Shown here piece by piece: positions 58,995 through 64,000 of a stretch of 64,000 bases of DNA. Both the position numbers and the translations under genes were made by a program. The notes beneath the pieces were generated by a model. It ran no database searches, was not told the DNA's origin, and worked only from the letters and a program-made list of their open reading frames with translations. The stretch is from Morinoia aosen (Eukaryota > Arthropoda > Malacostraca > Amphipoda > Talitridae): assembly GCA_030386875.1 (NCBI GenBank), contig CM059575.1, positions 45,786,859 through 45,850,858 on the forward strand, written 5' to 3'. Position 1 is the stretch's first letter; the number at the start of each line of letters is the position of its first letter.

Positions 58995-59830
58995 TAAATT
59001 ATACTGGCGTGTATACAGGTGGTTCAAAAACCACTTCAGGAGTTGTATTTGCCTAAATATCTAAAATTCCCATGGTATTTTCTAGAACCCCAGCGTTTAT
59101 ACTGCAGACTTGTATGTTATTTACAATGCTATCAGCTCACTTACTGCAAGGCATGAGAACTCTGTCACAACTTAAAGTCACTCTCGTAGAGCGATTGAGA
59201 CAATTGCTCATACCCGTGCAAAAAACCCCTTGCTCAAATGCTCCAACGCCGCAATATTCTAATAAATCCCTTTCTCTGGGCACATCGGCTCGTTCATGAT
59301 ATCGGCATAATATTCGGTGAACGGGCCTGCAAACAAGCTCGAGAGGGCTCTCGTTCAGCAGAAATAGCTCAACTCTAATTACTCCATCCTAATGTCACAT
59401 ATCACATACAGCATGTTTTACCCATCGAAATGAAAACGCTAATGGGAAGCTCCTGCGAATCATAAATACAGACTGATAACTAGAGGCACAATTCTATTAT
59501 TCGACGCAACTTTAACGAGCTGATGATAAGAATTAGTATTTATCCGTCTACGAATATGGCACACGAAATCGACACGCAGGTCATCTAATGAAAATACCTC
59601 ACCCGTATTGTGATGAATGTATCGTTCCACCGACAGGAAATTATTTAATTGAGCAGTGCTTCTCCTTCACGCATGCGACGACGTTACATCGGAACCTGGC
59701 CGTATGGTTCTCACAGATATTTTGGCATCGGCTACAGTTTTCCGTTCTCCATGGCCCTCAACACAACCACCCAATTAGAACGGACATTTATTACTCTTAT
59801 GGAACTAGAAGCAAGAAACATTCAGTGATC
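58995..59830 (+). pseudogene. LINE ORF2 3' remnant (RNase H to C-terminal Cys motif)
   Basis: The + strand reads VYTGGSKTTSGVVFA, an RNase H first block where the catalytic Asp of 'YTDGSK' is Gly, then decayed RNase H, then HPYCDECIVPPTGNYLIEQC followed by FSFTHATTLHRNLA, the Cys-type motif near the end of LINE ORF2. The strand and sequence differ from the LINE at 29-34 kb. Confidence 0.75.
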
Positions 59831-60129
59831 CAATGTGTTGGCCGAGTGTCCAGCGCAGTTGATCTCGACGTCATTTTGACAGAGGGTTCCAGCGTGGGTA
59901 GGACGCTCGACCAAAGGGTGGGTGGGGAGTTGGAACCCATCATGGGGTCCGGGCAACCACTTCTAAGACTCAACACGTGTCAATCTGTTTTCACTCTTGC
60001 TAACCTGATTGAGAACTTTAATATACTTAACATCCTAATCACTATACGAATATTCAATTTTGAGTTTTACCATTCAATCATCTTCGAGAAGTCTATGGTG
60101 GTTGAATAACAATAATAATAGTATTGATA

Positions 60130-60265
60130 TTAATAGTAATATCGCTGTTTCTATGCGCTGCTGTCCTGGGGCCGCACCTTGCGTGTTTATGCCTTGTTCC
60201 CTGAATTCCATTTTAAATGGTGCCTTCACGCTTAAATGCCTCTCCCGAACATCCTCGACTACGCT
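60130..60265 (+). mobile_element. Possible retroposon family A fragment
   Basis: It shares GCTGTTTCTATGCGCTGCTG, CCATTTTAAATGGTGCCTTC and a few other phrases with the 3' half of family A. The match is weak. Confidence 0.35.
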
Positions 60266-60694
60266 TCTATTTTTTGCATTATCATAAATGATAATGGGAA
60301 ACTGAATTTCTCATGTCCGCGTTTGGCAGAAAAAGTATCTCTGCACAACACACGAAGTTTTTCTAAAACGTGGGCTACTCCATTACACGGGAAATCAACG
60401 ATCAGCTAGCTTTAGCTCCTTCGACTCATCACAAATGGCGCGAAATCTCCGACCACTTCTGTCACGTCACGATTTCCATCAGCAGGCCTGGAGATGTAGA
60501 AAGCGTTAGTTGTGGCTGCAGCAAATACAATCCAACCTCTGCAGCACTCACACATACCTCTCTACAATATTTCGTTAAGGCCACAATTTAATTCTTTGAA
60601 TCCCCCTTCAGAAAATGTGAATGTAGTTAAGTCTGACTCGGGCCCGCTCTTCGGCCTTTCTGTCTTCAACTCTGAAGAGCAAGCTTCGCTAATG

Positions 60695-60975
60695 GGACGG
60701 GCGTGTGGAAGGAAGATATTTTTTGCTTCAGCACTCGGACTACATCATAGCAAGCCTTTTCGAGTACCTCCACTGAGGAGTTGGCCCTACCTGTGGGCCG
60801 GCGTCAAGAGGGCAGCCATTCTTCTCTTGGGAGCGTGGACTACCCAGTGTCAAGCCTAATCTGCCATCTCTGCTGTGAAGCTAAAACCGACGAATAGGCC
60901 TGTGTCTTGAGGGTAGCCATTTTTCGTTCCAGCGCTGGGACTGTCTAGCATCAGGCCACCTCTGCCACCTCCATT
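60695..60975 (+). repeat. Three degenerate ~100-bp tandem units
   Basis: Units begin near 60695, 60797 and 60897. They share phrases such as GCAGCCATTCTTCTCTTGGG / GTAGCCATTTTTCGTTCCAG and GGACTACCCAGTGTCAAGCC / GGACTGTCTAGCATCAGGCC. They lie just upstream of the OTU-like ORF, as 5' tandem repeats of retroelements often do. Confidence 0.65.
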
Positions 60976-61093
60976 TTGTGAAAGAAAAAGAAAATAAAAA
61001 GATCAAGCCGTTACTGATACCGAACAATCAGTAGTGAACTAAATTTACACACGCGTCGGAGGCACACTGGATGACTTAAAGCGATCGCTCAAA

Positions 61094-61483
61094 ATGGAGC
61101 CTGCCTACACTTTAGGTGACGGACACTGTCTCTTCCACGCAGTAACGACACAGCTTGCATCACAACAAACCTCGCAATGGAATTATATGTCTCTGAAAAA
61201 AGCCATCAAAACTGAGAGCTCCAGAAACAGAGATCAGTATGCAAAATTCGTAGACAAGAACAGTAGCAGTTTCGAACAACTCATCGATAAATACATCGAT
61301 AGAAAAGTCTTCGATCACGCAGTTGGAGACCTCATACCCCAAATACTTTCTAATGTGACGAGAACCCCAATTCACAAATTTGATGAAAAAGATGATTGGG
61401 TTTGGAAGACAACGATCTTCCCTACATCAAATGCTCTGATAGACTGTCCTCCGGTAAGCATACACCGGAAACAGGACCACTAG
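61094..61483 (+). CDS. OTU-like cysteine protease domain, probably retroelement-derived
   Basis: A 129-codon frame from an ATG. It begins with YTLGDGHCLFHAVTTQLASQ, the OTU catalytic block (Asp-Gly-x-Cys-Leu-Phe), continues with a helical middle (SLKKAIKTESSRNRDQYAKF, SFEQLIDKYIDRKV) and ends ...PVSIHRKQDH at a TAG. In OTU domains the final His is usually followed by Tyr or a similar residue and a short strand; here the stop falls right after it (61481-61483) and the reading continues openly for a few codons (SALV), so the stop may be a recent mutation. OTU domains are found in cellular deubiquitinases and in several transposable elements. The setting here (tandem repeats upstream, LINE remnants around) favours the latter. 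Confidence 0.7.
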   Translation: MEPAYTLGDGHCLFHAVTTQLASQQTSQWNYMSLKKAIKTESSRNRDQYAKFVDKNSSSFEQLIDKYIDRKVFDHAVGDLIPQILSNVTRTPIHKFDEKDDWVWKTTIFPTSNALIDCPPVSIHRKQDH

Positions 61484-61744
61484 AGCGCCCTAGTAAAAAT
61501 GCGTGATGAAATTCGTGCTGCTCCCGCCCCATTTCGTGACTAAATAACATTGATCTATGTGACTGCCTCGACAAATTATTACGACGTGGGGAAGGTTCAG
61601 AAAAATCCACGGATGATGCGAAACTTGTTTTAAGCAGCCATTTATTGTACGTAAATTTTCCTGCAAGAGAAAGGTCTAGTTAGCCCAAAAGTAATACAAA
61701 AATATACAGTTTTGAGGTTACAAATCTAAAGGTGATGCAGAGTG

Positions 61745-61784
61745 CAAATCAGAAAATAAGGACGCAAATCAGAAAATAAGGACG
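61745..61784 (+). repeat. Direct tandem duplication of ~20 bp
   Basis: GCAAATCAGAAAATAAGGAC occurs twice in a row. Confidence 0.95.
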
Positions 61785-61949
61785 CAAAAAATGGGGCAGA
61801 ACTGCATCACTGTCACAAGAAACCTATCTCAGAGAAAAAAAGAAAAAAGAAAAATGTGTATTTCCAAGTTGTCACATGAGATACATGCCAACATATTGGC
61901 TTTTAAAAGTTTCTTAATATAGGACATCCTAAAACAAATGTTCCATGTT

Positions 61950-62352
61950 CCACCATCCGAGGTGTACAAGTAAATAAGCCATACGAGGCATAATAATAGA
62001 CAAACTATACGAGGTGTACTAATAGACAAACTATCAGAGGTGTACAAGTAGATAGACCATACGAGGCATATTAATTGACAAAATATACGAGGCGTACTAA
62101 TAGACAAACCATTCGTGGTGTGCTAGTAGTCTAACAAAAGTTCTATACTAGGAGTACTAATTGACAAACCATTCGAGGTGTACAAATAGATAAGCCCTAC
62201 GAGGCATAATAATAGGCAAACTATACGAGGTGTACTAAGAGACAAGCTATCAGAGGTGTACAAATAGATAGACCATACGAGGCAGATTAATAGACAAAAT
62301 ATACGAAGCGTACTAATAGACAAACCATATGTGGCGTGCCAATAGTCTATCT
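61950..62352 (+). repeat. Higher-order minisatellite, 26-bp monomers in ~216-bp units
   Basis: Monomers like ACGAGGTGTACTAATAGACA repeat about 14 times. The run of variants in the first half (GAGGTGTACAAGTA, GAGGCATAATAATA, GAGGTGTACTAATA, AGAGGTGTACAAGTAGATAG, GAGGCATATTAATT, GAGGCGTACTAATA, GTGGTGTGCTAGTA) recurs in the same order in the second half with a period of about 216 bp, so the block was duplicated as a unit. Confidence 0.88.
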
Positions 62353-62399
62353 CTGTCAAGTGTAGTTGAATGAGAAATGAAAAATATGCCCTAAAAATA

Positions 62400-63770
62400 T
62401 GCAAAGCCCTATCACCACCAAAAACATATTTCATATCTTCTCGATATTCACCACGTCATGCGGACATGGGTACATGGGATAAAATAGAGATACAGTGTAA
62501 GCCGGCTACCTCTCATGATTGACAAATATCTACAAAATATTGGTAGAAATGGGTAAACAAATATATACTCAATATCAAAATTCATAGCTTGTACAACATA
62601 CGGACAGAAAGATAATTTTACTACGATTCATATGCTCAAATTGCACTTTATTTCAATAATTATATTTGACATTAATCCGATTCACAGAAACGCCCTCTGG
62701 GGAAGTGATAGATCTATTTTTGAATCATTTCGCTAGTGCAATAAAATTTATTACCGGATGGTTTTTGCGTAAATAAATGAAATAGAAACATGTATATCTA
62801 TATATGTAGATACATATATATACCTACACACGTACACACACACATATTAATATATATACTTATTGAAAATGAAATGTTAGAAAAAAATACATATATAAAA
62901 TAAAAGATAAAACCAACCTACCGTCTACTACACAGAAAATGACAGTTGGGCTCACTGTAATCCTAAGAAATTTTTCGCAAAAAAAAATAACTAAAAGGAA
63001 AAGAAGACTTCGAAAAACATAAAATGAACTGGTTTTTAATTTCTTCACAGAAATTTTTTAAGAAAAATCAGGTTATAGTCAAGAAGCAACACAACTCTTC
63101 AGCATTATACGGACATGTGTACGTGGGGTAAAATGGAGTAACATTGAGGCCGGATATCACATCTGAGAGGAGAATATTCACAAAATTTGGCACATATAGG
63201 TAGATTAGGCTTTGATCCAAAGTGATTATTTTAATTACAGAAATTTATAGAATTTTTTCCGATTTGAAAGTTCACTGCTAGTGTGCGCTGAACGCACGGA
63301 AAAAAAATAAAAAGACTAAATGCAATGCTTAAATTACCCCCTTCCCCCCAGCTCAGCCTAAAATCGATTGAAAACATCTTCGAGATTGATTTTGAAATAG
63401 CGAGACAACGTTAGCCAAAATTTAATTCATTATAAACTTTACACAACCTTCACATCTATAAACCTGTTTATTGGTGTACACACAAAATGTATTTCATGGT
63501 ATATTTGTCATACGGACGTTAAATATTAATACAGAAAAGAGAAAGAAATAACAAAATAAAGATGAGGAAATACTCCTAATTATGGAAAGAACGTTCGTTC
63601 TGCTGCATTGAACTGAAGGCTGTGGTGCTCATTGTTGTCGACAGATATAAGTAAGATGAATATACGAATCGCTTAGCAAATGTAAAATGAAATAGTTTCT
63701 AAATTTCTAACAGAAATTTCAGGAAAATTAAAATTTCTGATAGATGGGAAGTTCCTACCGAAATGCTGCA
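62400..63770. other. AT-rich intergenic DNA, nothing recognised
   Basis: It contains TA/CA-rich simple sequence (62790-62870). The phrase ATACGGACATG followed by GTACATGGGATAAAATAG / GTACGTGGGGTAAAATGG recurs near 62458 and 63108, hinting at a diverged ~650-bp repeat. Confidence 0.4.
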
Positions 63771-63774
63771 GGCC

Positions 63775-64000
63775 CTATGACAGAGATGCAAAATTACGTG
63801 ACACATTTACTTTAAATTCTTTTCCGGTTTTAGAGTTTTTGATATGCTGGGGAAGCTTGTTCCACGAAAAAGCTCCAGAGACTGAGAGAGCTTTTTTTCC
63901 CACGTTAGATGAACGGTAACTGACTAAAACATCGTTCCTCCGGTTTGGTCTTTCGTTTGGGATATTAGATGGAAAAAATTTTACCACCTCTGCATTACTT
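63775..64000 (-). pseudogene. LINE ORF2 C-terminus, runs off the window edge
   Basis: The minus strand reads DVLVSYRSSNVGKKALSVSG AFSWNKLPQHIKNSKTGKEF ending KVNVSRNFASLS. The 'R(T)...G..S....GA..WN.LP..I' pattern is the usual end of CR1/RTE-like LINE ORF2 proteins. The rest lies beyond position 64000. Confidence 0.75.

Noticed and set aside
61829..62434. Two long open frames on the minus strand with repeated ISTPRIxCLLxCLVW phrases
   Set aside because: They are read-through of the 26-bp minisatellite (three monomers make 26 codons). No start context, no domain and no coding composition.
1..64000. Search for CRISPR arrays, bacterial operons and rRNA genes
   Set aside because: Introns, splice sites and animal transposons show nuclear insect DNA. 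No regularly spaced direct repeats with unique spacers and no rRNA sequence were seen.

Overview
The window looks like insect nuclear DNA. It is AT-rich with long introns, short GC-rich exons, canonical GT/AG splice sites and dense animal-type transposon debris (Tc1/mariner, LINEs, tRNA-derived SINEs, TTAA-flanked MITE-like elements). I cannot place it below the level of an insect or close arthropod.

The only host protein gene I can support lies on the + strand, from 2303 to 44909. It is an 18-exon, frame-consistent model of the C-terminal ~980 residues of TTC17 (tetratricopeptide repeat protein 17). Its layout follows the vertebrate family: a first TPR block (2303-6469), a coiled-coil-like helix (7593-7759), a low-complexity middle (8443-11928), a second TPR block (15684-25270), an acidic/disordered linker with a conserved 'TWLSVSAKYI' motif (27281-37580), and a third TPR block ending at a stop codon at 44907-44909. 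The 5' exons (start codon, N-terminus) were not found in bases 1-2302 and probably lie upstream of the window.

The introns are filled with mobile elements. The dominant one is a ~360-bp retroposon that I do not recognise. About 14 copies and fragments are present, all on the + strand; several have clear 11-14 bp target-site duplications and an (AATCT)n-like tail. Degraded Tc1-like transposase fragments, all on the - strand, lie in the introns at ~3.8, 9.2, 12.4, 14.9 and 21.1 kb, with a mariner-like one at 36.1 kb. A nearly complete but dead LINE (gag-like ORF1, endonuclease, RT, RNase H) occupies 29165-33770 on the - strand. Three TTAA-flanked, piggyBac-style non-autonomous elements and two related tRNA-derived SINEs are also intronic.

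Downstream of TTC17 (44910-64000) I see no host gene. This part holds a 43-bp exact copy of last-exon coding sequence with a snap-back hairpin (47706-47760), further retroposon copies, a large inverted-repeat region (52620-58600) carrying two different Tc1/mariner-superfamily elements in homologous positions of opposite arms, a + strand LINE 3' remnant (58995-59830), an OTU-protease-like ORF of probable retroelement origin (61094-61483), a higher-order minisatellite (61950-62352) and the end of another LINE on the - strand (63775-64000).
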